A model generated the notes under the pieces. It did not search any database, was not told the origin of the DNA, and saw only the letters and a list, made by a program, of their open reading frames with translations. Source: JADGHX01 sp037200125 (GTDB lineage: Bacteria > Pseudomonadota > Gammaproteobacteria > Steroidobacterales > Steroidobacteraceae). Taken from it: 64,000 nt of DNA. Positions 18,230 through 27,032 of the stretch are shown piece after piece (positions within the stretch are counted from its first letter, which is position 1; every line of letters starts with the position of its first letter). The stretch lies in contig JBBCGS010000002.1 in assembly GCA_037200125.1 (NCBI GenBank), positions 806,001 through 870,000 of the forward strand. Reading direction: 5' to 3'. The position numbers and the translations under genes were made by a program.

Positions 18230-19614
18230 TTCCGCGTTCCTCTCTGCTGCAAATGGTGTGATTGCGCGTAGTCCAGCCATTCCTGCGGAAGACCGGGCTT
18301 GGTCTCGAGCAGGATTTCGAGAATCGCCTGACGGTCCTGGGCCGACAGCGAATCGAAATCGGCGTCTTTGTCCCGCCCGCTCAGGATCTCGAGCAGGCGG
18401 TGATACACGTAGGTCTTCGACGGTTCGGGCAGCTCGTCGAAGGCGTCCGAGTAGATGAGATAGCTGCACGGGTAGCGAAAGATCCGCGTGCTCAGGTCGA
18501 AGTCCCGTAGCGACCGGCCTTTCGAGTCGCGCGGCCCGCGTGCGGCGAACTCTCGCGCGAAGGCGGACGACGCGATGACACTCTTCGCATCGAGCGACGG
18601 AAGCTCCGTTTCGTTCGCGAACAGCAGATAGCGCAGCAGCTGTTCGGCGGGTCGCTCGAACTGCTTGCGGGTCGCTTCAGGCAGTGGCGCATCCGCGGAC
18701 ACCTGCGCAACCGCGCCCTCCGCCGAACCCGCCGCGGCGGATTGACCGGCCAACGCATGCAGCGCGATCCGCGTCTTGTAGTTGGTGAGCGTGACGAGGT
18801 TGTGCATCTGGGTCTGGTGCCCGAGCACCAGAAGCGCAACCGCATCGCTTCCCGGCGTGAGATACGCGGAAGCGTCGAAAGGCTTCTCCAGCGTCGTGAG
18901 CTTCACGTCCTTCCCCGAGGCCCCGTCGGGTGCGGTCGCGTTCGCCAGCGTGCCGTCCGCGAGCTTGCCGGTGACATACCAACCGCCCCAGCGCTGGTTG
19001 AACGGACTGTCCTGGTCCGTGATGTAAGTCGACGCGCCGGTCACCAGCGTGCCGGTGCCGGTCGGCTGTACCGATCGCACCAGAACTCCGGGAATCCCGC
19101 GCGTACCCGCGGCGATGTGGCACTGGGTGCAGTCGAGCTCGGCTCGCTCGAAGGCGGGCTTGTCGGCCTTCTGCTCGTGCAGCAGGTAAAAGATGGCGCC
19201 CTGGCGCGCGTCGAAGGAAACGATCTCGATCTCCTTGCCCTCGTGCACCGAGCCCACGTACACGTCGTCGTTGTAATAGAGCGCGCGCGGATGCTCGGGC
19301 GAGATCTTGGGATATTGAAAGCTGGTCTTCGAGAAGACGAGCGTCTGCGAGCTGACGGGAACATCCAGCAGCTTCAGCACGGACTTCAGATACCCGTGAT
19401 CCTTCTCGTCATAGACGAGATCCGCCTTGCCCTGCTCCAGCTTCTTCCGCGCCTTCGCGACCGGATCGTTGATGTCGTCGGAGCGGTAGAAGATCGGCGC
19501 GTCGCTGTAGGGGATGTAACCCTGGTTCTTCACGGCGATCTGCGCAAACGCCGCCGGCAACGTGGCGAATGAGAGCGCGAGCGCCAACCCGAGCCGCCTG
19601 AGTTTCAGGTTCAT
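18226..19614 (-). CDS. Exported mono-haem cytochrome-like protein
   Basis: 462 aa from ATG 19614 (ATGA overlap with the preceding gene's stop). Signal peptide LGLALALSFATLPAAFAQ. A single haem site CTQCH lies near residue 163 (ELDCTQCHIAAGTRG). Before it are YIPYSDAPIFYRSDDINDP and ILYLLHEQ-type residues; the C-terminal half is helical (YLIYSDAFDELPEPSKTYVYHRLLEIL). I know no named family but the layout suggests a periplasmic c-type cytochrome. It lies between the di-haem cytochrome and the thioredoxin-fold genes, so electron transfer between them is a reasonable inference. Confidence 0.8.
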   Translation of the reverse strand: MNLKLRRLGLALALSFATLPAAFAQIAVKNQGYIPYSDAPIFYRSDDINDPVAKARKKLEQGKADLVYDEKDHGYLKSVLKLLDVPVSSQTLVFSKTSFQYPKISPEHPRALYYNDDVYVGSVHEGKEIEIVSFDARQGAIFYLLHEQKADKPAFERAELDCTQCHIAAGTRGIPGVLVRSVQPTGTGTLVTGASTYITDQDSPFNQRWGGWYVTGKLADGTLANATAPDGASGKDVKLTTLEKPFDASAYLTPGSDAVALLVLGHQTQMHNLVTLTNYKTRIALHALAGQSAAAGSAEGAVAQVSADAPLPEATRKQFERPAEQLLRYLLFANETELPSLDAKSVIASSAFAREFAARGPRDSKGRSLRDFDLSTRIFRYPCSYLIYSDAFDELPEPSKTYVYHRLLEILSGRDKDADFDSLSAQDRQAILEILLETKPGLPQEWLDYAQSHHLQQRGTRK

Positions 19615-20036
19615 CGCCACTTCCCCTCGAACGCCGGCGGGCTCGTCTGCCCCTGATGACAACTGCCGCAGGTCACCGGCACGGCATAGCGGGCGTCGCC
19701 TCCGAGTTGGGCCAGATACTTCTCGTTGATGTCCGTGAGCATGGAAATCATGATCCGTGCGCTCTGCTTCCTCGGGTTCTCGTCGGAGGCGTAGTCGAGC
19801 TTCAGTGTCTGCGGGTTCTCCACATGACAGTGGCTACACTTGACGCCGAGATCCTGTTCGAAGCGCTTCATGAGCTTGCCGAGCTTCGCCGCCGAAAGAT
19901 CCTTGGGCAGCACCTGGAGGTTCACCGGCTTCGACCGGGGAATCTCCTCGCTGCCCTCTTCCGAATACGCGGCCACGGCTGCACCGAACGAAAGACAACT
20001 CAACGCTGCGAGAACAACCCCGCGATAGACAGTCAT
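19611..20036 (-). CDS. Small di-haem c-type cytochrome (photosynthetic reaction-centre cytochrome-like)
   Basis: 141 aa from ATG 20036. A signal peptide (residues 1-23) is followed by NLQVLPKDLSAAKLGKLMKRF, then CSHCH (haem 1), DENPRKQSARIMISMLTDIN and CGSCHQGQ (haem 2). This is the CytoC_RC-type fold found in non-photosynthetic bacteria as a small periplasmic electron carrier. It is the first gene of the operon that continues with the mono-haem protein and two TlpA-like proteins; the ATGA overlap with the second gene shows tight coupling. Confidence 0.87.
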   Translation of the reverse strand: MTVYRGVVLAALSCLSFGAAVAAYSEEGSEEIPRSKPVNLQVLPKDLSAAKLGKLMKRFEQDLGVKCSHCHVENPQTLKLDYASDENPRKQSARIMISMLTDINEKYLAQLGGDARYAVPVTCGSCHQGQTSPPAFEGKWR

Positions 20037-20192
20037 AGGCCCGCGATACTCGATGTCCTGACGCAGCGGCAATGTATGCAGCCGCGACCGCACCGAACAA
20101 GACACAAATGACCTGAAACAGTGCTTTCGCTCATGACGCTTTCTCATGTGGCGAATCCGATTCGCGATGTGACCACAATGTCACTGCCCCGC

Positions 20193-20774
20193 TCAGAATG
20201 TGTATGCGCCTTTCACGTAGTAATAACCGCCGCTGATACCGAGAGGGCCGTTCGCATACTGTCCCGCCGCGAAGGGGAATCCCGCCTTTTGATACGCCGC
20301 CAGCAGGTTCGCGTTCACCTTGCCGGGGTACCGGTTGAACACGTTCTCCGCGCCCACGGTGAGCTTCAGCGATTTCAGCACCTCATACCCGAGATCGATG
20401 TTCGTGACCGGAATGACGCCTGAACGCGTGGTGTAGAACGTGACGGTGCTTCCCGTGGTGGCGCCGTTGTCGCCCTGAACGACCTGTGTCGTGTCGTGCG
20501 CGATCTCGTGCAGGCCGATCGTGATCGGGCCGTGCGCCCACTGCGCGCCAAGATTGATGTTGTAGTTCGGCTGCGCGTCGCTCAGGCCCGAGAACGCGGT
20601 GGGATCGAGAACGGTGAGGCCCTGTGCCGCAAGCTGCGGCGGTGTGGCGCGCACGCCCGGAACAGTCGTCTTGTTGTAGTTGGCCTTGAGAGACCAGTCG
20701 ACTCCGCCGAGCCGATCGAAATCGGTCAGGACGTGGACCGCCGTCGTCGTCGCCGGACGCTGGTTGGGCCTGAT
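20193..20774 (-). pseudogene. 3' fragment of a TonB-dependent receptor gene
   Basis: About 193 codons encode only the last strands of a beta-barrel: GGVDWSLKANYNKT, NINLGAQWAHGPITIGLHE, LKLTVGAENVFNRYPGK and the terminal YYVKGAYTF. An in-frame TAG (20777-20775) ends the frame on its 5' side, and no plug domain is found upstream, because the intact PhnD-like gene ends at 20785. The receptor has lost its N-terminal three quarters at that junction. Confidence 0.8.
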
Positions 20775-20784
20775 CTAGGGAAAG

Positions 20785-21588
20785 CTAATGAACGTGAGGG
20801 TAGCGTAGCTCTACGGCGTCCCGTTCGAGCTTCAATACCCGGCTCAGCGTCGCATCCGGAGCCAGATCGATCCCGTCGAGAAGCAGGCGTTGCCGCACAG
20901 GCGTCAACGCGGAATCGACGAAGACCGCGGCGAGCGCCGAACGAAGTTTAGCGAGCGTCCCCGCGCCGATCGTACGCGCGGTCACCAACGGCAGGCACGG
21001 GCTCGGCGGCGTCCAGCCCAGCACTCGGATTTTGCGAGTCAGGGGAAGATCGATCCTCTGCAGGTGCGCGAACGTCACGCAGTCGATTGCGGCGACATCG
21101 GCGTCGTTCGCCGCGATCATCTCGAGGCTGCGCCGATGCGAGCCGCTCACGACCACCGAATCGAAGAACCGCGCGCCCGCCGCGAGCGGCGCCAGCGCCG
21201 CGCGCAACAGGTTCATGCCGCTATTGGAGTCGAGCTCGTTGACCACACAGCGCCGCCCTCGCATGCCGGCGAGGGATCCGACCGGATCCTCGGCGCGCAC
21301 GACTATGGCGCTCTTATAAAGGATGCCCACGCAGCCTGGCGCCGAATAGCGCGGCGTGGCAACGATGATCAGATGCTCGTCGAACGACTTCGCGAGCGGA
21401 TACTCGCACGCTTGCGCGAGCAACAATTCGGGGTGACGCCAGACCGCCCGATGATCCAGATCACGGGTCAGGCTGCGTGGCACGTTTCGAACGCCGGCCG
21501 CTGCGAGCCGGCCCGCGACCGCCGACCACAGATCATCGTGCGCGGACTGGAGCTCGGGAAAATCGTACATCGGCAGGGCCGCGATCAT
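20785..21588 (-). CDS. PhnD-like phosphate/phosphonate-binding protein without signal peptide
   Basis: 267 aa from ATG 21588, which overlaps the desaturase stop (ATGA). The fold signature is that of the PhnD/periplasmic-binding type II family: RNVPRSL, the hinge CEYPLAKSF, GILYKSAIVVRAEDP, RRCVVNELDSNSGMNLLRAAL, VVSGSHRRSLEMI and AAIDCVTFAHL. Unlike transporter subunits it has no signal peptide and no ABC permease or ATPase nearby, so a cytoplasmic ligand-binding role is likely. The ligand is unknown. A broken copy is at 7425-7811. Confidence 0.82.
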   Translation of the reverse strand: MIAALPMYDFPELQSAHDDLWSAVAGRLAAAGVRNVPRSLTRDLDHRAVWRHPELLLAQACEYPLAKSFDEHLIIVATPRYSAPGCVGILYKSAIVVRAEDPVGSLAGMRGRRCVVNELDSNSGMNLLRAALAPLAAGARFFDSVVVSGSHRRSLEMIAANDADVAAIDCVTFAHLQRIDLPLTRKIRVLGWTPPSPCLPLVTARTIGAGTLAKLRSALAAVFVDSALTPVRQRLLLDGIDLAPDATLSRVLKLERDAVELRYPHVH

Positions 21589-22508
21589 TCTCGCTCCGCG
21601 AGCGCGGACGGATGCTCGGCCGTGATGAAGGGCCGACATAGATACTTCCTGATGACTTCACGATAGCCACCGTGAAAGACGACGCCCACGCCGAATGTCG
21701 TGCGCTGCATGCGGCGCCAGACGCGCGGTAGCTCATGCCACGGCACGTGCGGATGCATGTGATGCGCGACATGGAGATTGTTGTTCAGAAAGAGAAGCGA
21801 CCACACGGGGCCCGCCTCGACAACGTTCGTGCGCAAGTGGGAATGATCGTCGGCGCGATGCTCGGCAAACGAACGAAGGTGAGTCAGCGAAATGCTCGGG
21901 TATACGACGAGGAACAGATACACCCACAGCGGAATGCCGCAAACACCGACAGCCCAGGCCAGCACAGCCGCCACACCCAACGCGTGCCGCAGCCAGACCC
22001 GACGATAACGCCGATCCGAGCGCGCCCTGCGCAACTCACTTGCCGCAAAGGTGCCTATCGCAATCGCAGGTCCCAACACGAGCCGCCCCGCCAGCGTGCA
22101 GTTCGCCTGCAACGCGATGCGCGCAAGGCGCCCCGCTTTGGCGAGATGGCCGGGGGGCAAATAGAACGATTCAGGGTCGTGCCCCACCTCGGTGAGCCGG
22201 CGGGCGGAATGCCGATGATGTCGAATGTGGGTCTCACGGTAGATGGCGTACGGCACCCATAGCGACAGAGGCAGGCCGCCTATCAGCGCATTGACGCGCT
22301 TCGATCGCGTGGGATGTCCGTGAATCGTTTCGTGCTGGAGCGAGCCATACCAGGTGAGAAGTAACGCGCCCAGCGGCGCGGATAGCCATAGCGGCAAGGC
22401 CGTGAAATTCAGTGTCCACAGCGCATAGCCGCCGAGCATCGTCACAGCCAAGCTCAGCGTACGAAAATCGAAGCGGCGTCGGTGTGTTCTGGATGAATCG
22501 TCGTGCAC
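21585..22508 (-). CDS. Membrane fatty-acid desaturase-like protein
   Basis: 307 aa, with four to five hydrophobic helices. Three histidine boxes of the di-iron membrane desaturase/hydroxylase superfamily are visible: HETIH (near residue 59), HIRHH (near 94) and NNNLHVAHH (near 246). Such enzymes insert double bonds or hydroxyl groups into acyl chains or carotenoids in the inner membrane using O2. The stop overlaps the start of the PhnD-like gene, an unusual pairing. Substrate cannot be read from sequence. Confidence 0.88.
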   Translation of the reverse strand: MHDDSSRTHRRRFDFRTLSLAVTMLGGYALWTLNFTALPLWLSAPLGALLLTWYGSLQHETIHGHPTRSKRVNALIGGLPLSLWVPYAIYRETHIRHHRHSARRLTEVGHDPESFYLPPGHLAKAGRLARIALQANCTLAGRLVLGPAIAIGTFAASELRRARSDRRYRRVWLRHALGVAAVLAWAVGVCGIPLWVYLFLVVYPSISLTHLRSFAEHRADDHSHLRTNVVEAGPVWSLLFLNNNLHVAHHMHPHVPWHELPRVWRRMQRTTFGVGVVFHGGYREVIRKYLCRPFITAEHPSALAERE

Positions 22509-22694
22509 GAACGCACGTTAGCGGCGCCCCGATAACATTTCGATTTCAGGCGGGCGCGCGATGCGTGATCCACACCACGAAATTGTCCTTAGCTTATGCC
22601 GGGGCACTATGACGGCGGTGGACCGAGCCCTCGAGCGCGACCTCTAAGCTACAATTCGCTGCGGACTACAACGACCCGCACCGAGGACGGCCTG

Positions 22695-23603
22695 ATGAAC
22701 ACGCGCCTGAAAACACTATTCCTCGCCGCATTGGCCTGGGCTGTATTCCTCGGACCGGTGGACGCCGCCGTGCCCTCGCGTTCCACACCACCGATCATTG
22801 TCTTCATGACGGATTACGGCACGCTCGATGACTCGGTTGCGATATGCAAGGGAGTCATGCTCAGCATCGCGCCCGACGCGCGCATCGTCGACCTCACGCA
22901 CCAGGTGCCCGCCTATTCGGTGGCGGATGGCGCACGCTTTCTCGCAAGAGCCTCGCTGTACTACCCGGCAAGCACGATCTTTATCGGCGTGGTCGATCCG
23001 GGTGTGGGGACGCATCGGCGGCCGATCATCGCGAAATCGAAACGCGGTCAGTACTTCGTGCTTCCCGACAACGGCTTGCTGACGCAGGTTGAAGACCGCG
23101 ATGGCGTGGAGAGCGCACACGAGATCACGAATCCCGATTGGATGCTGCCGGGTCCGCACTCGGCGACGTTCCATGGCCGCGACATCTTCTCCCCTGCGGC
23201 GGCCCATCTCGCCCGCGGCGACGATTGGACGAAAGCCGGGCCCACAGTGGCGAAACTCACTCGCCTCACACTCTCCGCCGCAGCGCTGGATGAGCGGGGC
23301 CTCGAAGGTCATGTCGTGGCCCTCGACGGCCCGTTCGGCAACCTCATCACCGATGTCAAAGCGGAACGATTTCGCGAGCTCGGCTATCGGCTCGGCGAGA
23401 AGGTCGGCGTCCAGGTGGGCGGAAAATCCTTCTCCGTACCCTACGTCGCTACTTTTGGCGACGTGCCCACGGGTCAACCGCTCCTGTACGTCGATTCGAG
23501 CGGCCTGATGAGCCTCGCCATCAACACGGGCAATTTCGCCCAGGCACACGGTATCACCCCGCCGGTTCGACTCTTCATTTCCAGGCACGCAGCCGCCAAA
23601 TAG
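22695..23603 (+). CDS. SAM hydroxide adenosyltransferase (DUF62) family, with signal peptide
   Basis: 302 aa from ATG 22695, just after a GAGGAC ribosome site; a TACAAT -10-like box is at 22650-22655. Known family members split S-adenosylmethionine into adenosine and methionine with water. The catalytic triad is present: Asp and Arg in DPGVGTHR (spacing of seven, as in the family) and His in FHGRDIF; FMTDYG and DGPFGNLITD also match. The odd feature is a clear Sec signal (LKTLFLAALAWAVFLGPVDAA), predicting export, where SAM is not expected. The gene is alone and diverges from the desaturase. Confidence 0.88.
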   Translation: MNTRLKTLFLAALAWAVFLGPVDAAVPSRSTPPIIVFMTDYGTLDDSVAICKGVMLSIAPDARIVDLTHQVPAYSVADGARFLARASLYYPASTIFIGVVDPGVGTHRRPIIAKSKRGQYFVLPDNGLLTQVEDRDGVESAHEITNPDWMLPGPHSATFHGRDIFSPAAAHLARGDDWTKAGPTVAKLTRLTLSAAALDERGLEGHVVALDGPFGNLITDVKAERFRELGYRLGEKVGVQVGGKSFSVPYVATFGDVPTGQPLLYVDSSGLMSLAINTGNFAQAHGITPPVRLFISRHAAAK

Positions 23604-23786
23604 CCACACCAGTTCGAACATCGTGCACTACCGGATGGTCGGCGGAGGCTCATGGAGGTCGGCGCACATGTCATTCGCATATCACGCTCTTACAAAAAGT
23701 CATGAGCGGTACGATCGGCGGTGATCGGCTGGCGCGCTAGCATCGAGCGCTGAATGGGTACTCGTCAGCAGATTGCGATCACCGCC

Positions 23787-24290
23787 ATGAACAAGATGCG
23801 CACCTTCCTCCCCACTCTGCTCGCGGCCGTGTGGGCAACGTCACTCGTCGCGGCCGACAGCCCGGCCGGCGGCAGCCCGAGTGCGGCAGCTGAAGCTGCG
23901 GCGGTAAGTTGGCAGGTCGCCGTGGTTCCGGCTGAAGCCAAGCCGGGCGATGACGTCGAAGTCGTGTTCACCGCCGCCATTACGCCAGGCTGGATCCTCT
24001 ACTCCTCCGACTTCAAGCTCGAACTCGGCCCGCTGCCGACGAAGTTTATTTTCGACACGAACCCGAGCCTTGCGCTGGTCGGCGGGATTCAGCCGGTGAA
24101 ACCGCTGTGGAAGACCGACCGTTCGCTCGGAGGGAAGTATTCATACTTCTCCACGCACGCGGAGTTTCGGCAGAAGGCGCGGCTGGTCGCGCCGCTCGAG
24201 AACGTCAGCGGCCGCATCAGCGGCCAGACGTGTTTCGAAGAGAACGGCCTGTGCAAGCTGTTCCGCGAGACGTTCAGCACTCGTCTCTGA
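23787..24290 (+). CDS. Stand-alone DsbD N-terminal domain-like protein
   Basis: 167 aa from ATG 23787 (an alternative ATG is at 23754). A signal peptide (FLPTLLAAVWATSLVAA) precedes an immunoglobulin-like DsbD-alpha domain: VPAEAKPGDDVEVVFTAAITPGWILYSSDFK, then YFSTHAEFRQKA and GQTCFEENGLCKLF. In DsbD this domain passes electrons to periplasmic thiol partners through the two cysteines; both (in QTCFEE and GLCKLF) are kept. The membrane and thioredoxin domains of DsbD are missing here and not found nearby, so its electron source is unclear. Confidence 0.85.
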   Translation: MNKMRTFLPTLLAAVWATSLVAADSPAGGSPSAAAEAAAVSWQVAVVPAEAKPGDDVEVVFTAAITPGWILYSSDFKLELGPLPTKFIFDTNPSLALVGGIQPVKPLWKTDRSLGGKYSYFSTHAEFRQKARLVAPLENVSGRISGQTCFEENGLCKLFRETFSTRL

Positions 24291-24582
24291 GTCGCGGCTT
24301 CCCGGATGACAAATCGGTTCAATTTCCGCCGGGCCTGGCCGGCGCGACCTCCACGCGGCTGAGCGCCGGCGCGCCATGCACATTTGCGTAGTGCCCTGCA
24401 AGGCCTCGAACCCGGCGGGTCCGGCGGCAGGCCGGAAGTCGCACCGGCAATCGCACGTGAATGACCTCCAGCAGATGACGTAAGGTCCGTTGCGACAACA
24501 GTTTGGCCTGGAAAACAGGCCGTTACGGAACGTTAAATAACGGGACAGGCGCGCCGGACGCCTTCTAGACTCCCGGCCCACC

Positions 24583-25746
24583 ATGTCGAGCACGTACCTC
24601 AGCTGGCGGAGCAGCCTTCCGCGCCGGGCACTGTTCCAAGTGCACCTTTGGCTCGGCATCGCCCTGGGGCTGTACCTGTGTGTGATCAGCCTGACCGGTG
24701 CGGCGCTGCTCTTCCGCATCGACCTGCAGCGCCTCGAAAACCCTCGCCTGCTCACGGCCAGCTCGCCGGACATCACACTCGACATAGCCGAAGTCGCGGG
24801 CCGGATCGCCGTTGAGTACCCCCGTGGAGAAATCGTGGGGGTCGATGCACCCACGACGGCGCGGCCGGTCTATCTCGCGTACGTCACGGACCATGAGGGC
24901 TTCCATACGGTGCTCGCCGACCCCTCGACGGGCGCGGTGCTGGGCGAGCTGCCGGATCACTCGTTCGTCGCGTCTTTGCAGAACCTGCACTTCAACCTGC
25001 TCGGTGGCGAGGTGGGTGAGCGCGTGAATGGCGCGGGTGCGCTGTGCCTGATCCTTCTTGCGATCACGGGGCTCGTCATCTGGTGGCCCGGACGGAAGCG
25101 ATGGCGGCGCGCGCTGAAGGTAAGGTGGAGCGGGAATCGCGAGCGCCGGCTCTGGGAACTGCACGGTGCGACGGGGATGTGGGCCGTTGTGCTGATCCTG
25201 CTGTGGGCCGTGACGGCGCTGAGCTTCACCTTCCCGCAACAATTTCGGGCGGTGGTCACCGCGCTCTCGCCCCAGTCAACGAAGAGCCGGCCCGTGTCGA
25301 ATGTCGCGCTAGCCGGGGCGGTCGATGAGCACCCGCCTCTGCGCACACTGGTTGCGCGCGCGGCGAAACAAGTGCCCGGACAATACGCGGCGCGCGTCGT
25401 GCTGCCGTCGTCCGCGAGCGATCCGGTGCAGGTGCTGTTCTCGCCCGAGCGACCCACGCCCGTGGTCGCGATGAACCTTACGACGATCTTTTTGGATCGG
25501 TACTCCGGCGAAGTGCTGCCGGCGCCTCCGCAGGCGGCGCTGTCGAGGGGCGACCGTATTCTCACCTGGGTTGGACCGCTGCACGTCGGGAGCTTCGGCG
25601 GCTGGCCGATCAAGGCGATCTGGCTCATCGCGGGACTCGCTCCGACGATCCTGTTCCTCACCGGATTCATTACGTGGTGGAGACGCGTGGTACGCCCCGC
25701 GTATCTGCAGTCGTCGACGGCGCGTGCCGCGTATGACGCCGAATAG
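24583..25746 (+). CDS. PepSY-associated transmembrane protein (PiuB-like)
   Basis: 387 aa with four membrane segments. The order is typical: VHLWLGIALGLYLCVISLTGAALLF (segment 1, about residues 19-44), a periplasmic PepSY stretch, NLHFNLLGGEVG plus segment 2 with VIWWPGRKRW, ELHGATGMWAVVLILLW (segment 3), a second periplasmic part, and LHVGSFGGWPIKAIWLIAG with segment 4 ending in WWRR. Conserved helix histidines could bind haem or metal. Relatives sit beside siderophore receptors and may reduce or move iron chelates. Here it is alone; the 292 bases upstream show no gene. Confidence 0.88.
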   Translation: MSSTYLSWRSSLPRRALFQVHLWLGIALGLYLCVISLTGAALLFRIDLQRLENPRLLTASSPDITLDIAEVAGRIAVEYPRGEIVGVDAPTTARPVYLAYVTDHEGFHTVLADPSTGAVLGELPDHSFVASLQNLHFNLLGGEVGERVNGAGALCLILLAITGLVIWWPGRKRWRRALKVRWSGNRERRLWELHGATGMWAVVLILLWAVTALSFTFPQQFRAVVTALSPQSTKSRPVSNVALAGAVDEHPPLRTLVARAAKQVPGQYAARVVLPSSASDPVQVLFSPERPTPVVAMNLTTIFLDRYSGEVLPAPPQAALSRGDRILTWVGPLHVGSFGGWPIKAIWLIAGLAPTILFLTGFITWWRRVVRPAYLQSSTARAAYDAE

Positions 25747-25821
25747 TCTTTCGGCCGATAGTCGGCGTCATCTGACGCGACGGCTGAGCTTCGACACGCG
25801 AGCGTAGCGCGCCGCCGTTGA

Positions 25822-25847
25822 CGGCGGACGCAAGCTCGCGTCCGCCG
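25822..25847. terminator. Strong hairpin between convergent genes
   Basis: CGGCGGACGC (25822-25831) pairs perfectly with GCGTCCGCCG (25838-25847) around a six-base AAGCTC loop. It sits between the stops of the PepSY gene (25746) and the methionine-synthase-like gene (25864), so it can serve both strands. No T-run follows. Confidence 0.55.
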
Positions 25848-25863
25848 CCGCGGTCACCGCGAT

Positions 25864-26997
25864 TCAGTCGCCCCAGATTTCACGCGCCGTTTCGACCACC
25901 AGGCTGAGCTTCGCTCGCTGATCCGACTCGCTGAGCGCGTTGCCCTCCACGGTCGACGCGAAGCCGCACTGGGGACTCAGGCAGATCTGATCCAGGGGCA
26001 CGAAACGCGCGGCCGCATCGATACGGCGTTTCAGATCGTCCTTGCTCTCGAGCGCGCCGTGCTTGGAAGTCACGAGCCCCAGGATCACGTACTTCCCTTT
26101 CGGAACGAAGCGCAGCGGCTCGAAGCCACCCGAACGATCGTCGTCGTATTCGAGGAAGAAGCCATCGACTTCGAGCTCATTGAACAGCGCCTCGGCCACG
26201 GCGTCATAGCCTCCCGCCGCCACCCACGACGAGCGGAAGTTGCCGCGGCACAGGTGCGTGCACACAGTCATTCCCGACGGCCTGCGCGCCAGCGCGCCGT
26301 TGATCACGTCGATGTACACGCGATGCTGCGTTTCCGGGTCTCCGCCGAGCCTGAGCACATGCGCTCTCTGCGCGGGGTCGTTGAGGTACGCGAGGCTCGT
26401 GTCATCCAGCTGCAGATACGTGCACCCGAGCGCGCCAAGTGCGGCCACTTCGTCCGCGTAGGCGGTCTTGAGGTCCGCCCAGAAGAGGTCCATGTCCGGA
26501 TAGACCTCTTCGGAAATCGCTCCCCTGCCGCCGCGATAGTGAATCATGCTGGGCGAGGGAATCGTCAGCTTCGGCACCGCGCGCGAAACGGACTTCAGGT
26601 ACGCGAAGTCCTCGCCGAAGATGGTGTGCGTGAGCTTCAGGCGACCGGTGACTTTCGCCGTCGAGCCGGTGAACTCGACATCGCCCGACTCGCTGTGGAA
26701 GCGCAGCTTCAGGCTGTCCTTCTGCGGCGTGACGCCGCCGAGCTGGTACAGGAAATCCATGTGCCACGATCCGCGCCGCAGCTCGCCATCGGTCACCGCG
26801 CGCATCCCGACGTCTTCCTGCATGCGCACGAGCTCGCGAACCGCCTCGTTCTCCAGCTCGCGGAGGTTCTCAGCGGAAAGCTGCCCGGCTTGATACCGCT
26901 TGCGCGCTTCCACCAGAACAGCGGGACGCAGCAAGCTGCCAACATGCTCCGCGCGAAACGGAGGAGCGGCGGGATTGCGGGGGGCGTGATCAGTCAT
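25864..26997 (-). CDS. Cobalamin-independent methionine synthase-like (single-domain MetE/YxjG type)
   Basis: 377 aa from ATG 26997, behind GTGAGAATGAG; an in-frame ATG at 27015 is also possible. It corresponds to the C-terminal catalytic barrel of MetE without the N-terminal domain. The FRAEHVGSLLRP start is typical of the YxjG/YxjH branch. Zinc ligands are in place: His and Cys of THLCRG, Glu of FFLEYDD and Cys of SPQCGF. It should transfer a methyl group to homocysteine; the methyl donor is uncertain for this branch. It follows the CWC gene by 35 bases and is downstream of a cobalamin riboswitch (27419-27610), which argues that it replaces B12-dependent MetH when B12 is short. Confidence 0.87.
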   Translation of the reverse strand: MTDHAPRNPAAPPFRAEHVGSLLRPAVLVEARKRYQAGQLSAENLRELENEAVRELVRMQEDVGMRAVTDGELRRGSWHMDFLYQLGGVTPQKDSLKLRFHSESGDVEFTGSTAKVTGRLKLTHTIFGEDFAYLKSVSRAVPKLTIPSPSMIHYRGGRGAISEEVYPDMDLFWADLKTAYADEVAALGALGCTYLQLDDTSLAYLNDPAQRAHVLRLGGDPETQHRVYIDVINGALARRPSGMTVCTHLCRGNFRSSWVAAGGYDAVAEALFNELEVDGFFLEYDDDRSGGFEPLRFVPKGKYVILGLVTSKHGALESKDDLKRRIDAAARFVPLDQICLSPQCGFASTVEGNALSESDQRAKLSLVVETAREIWGD

Positions 26998-27032
26998 CTC
27001 ATTCTCACTTTGCATTTGGTGTACGAACAGGC

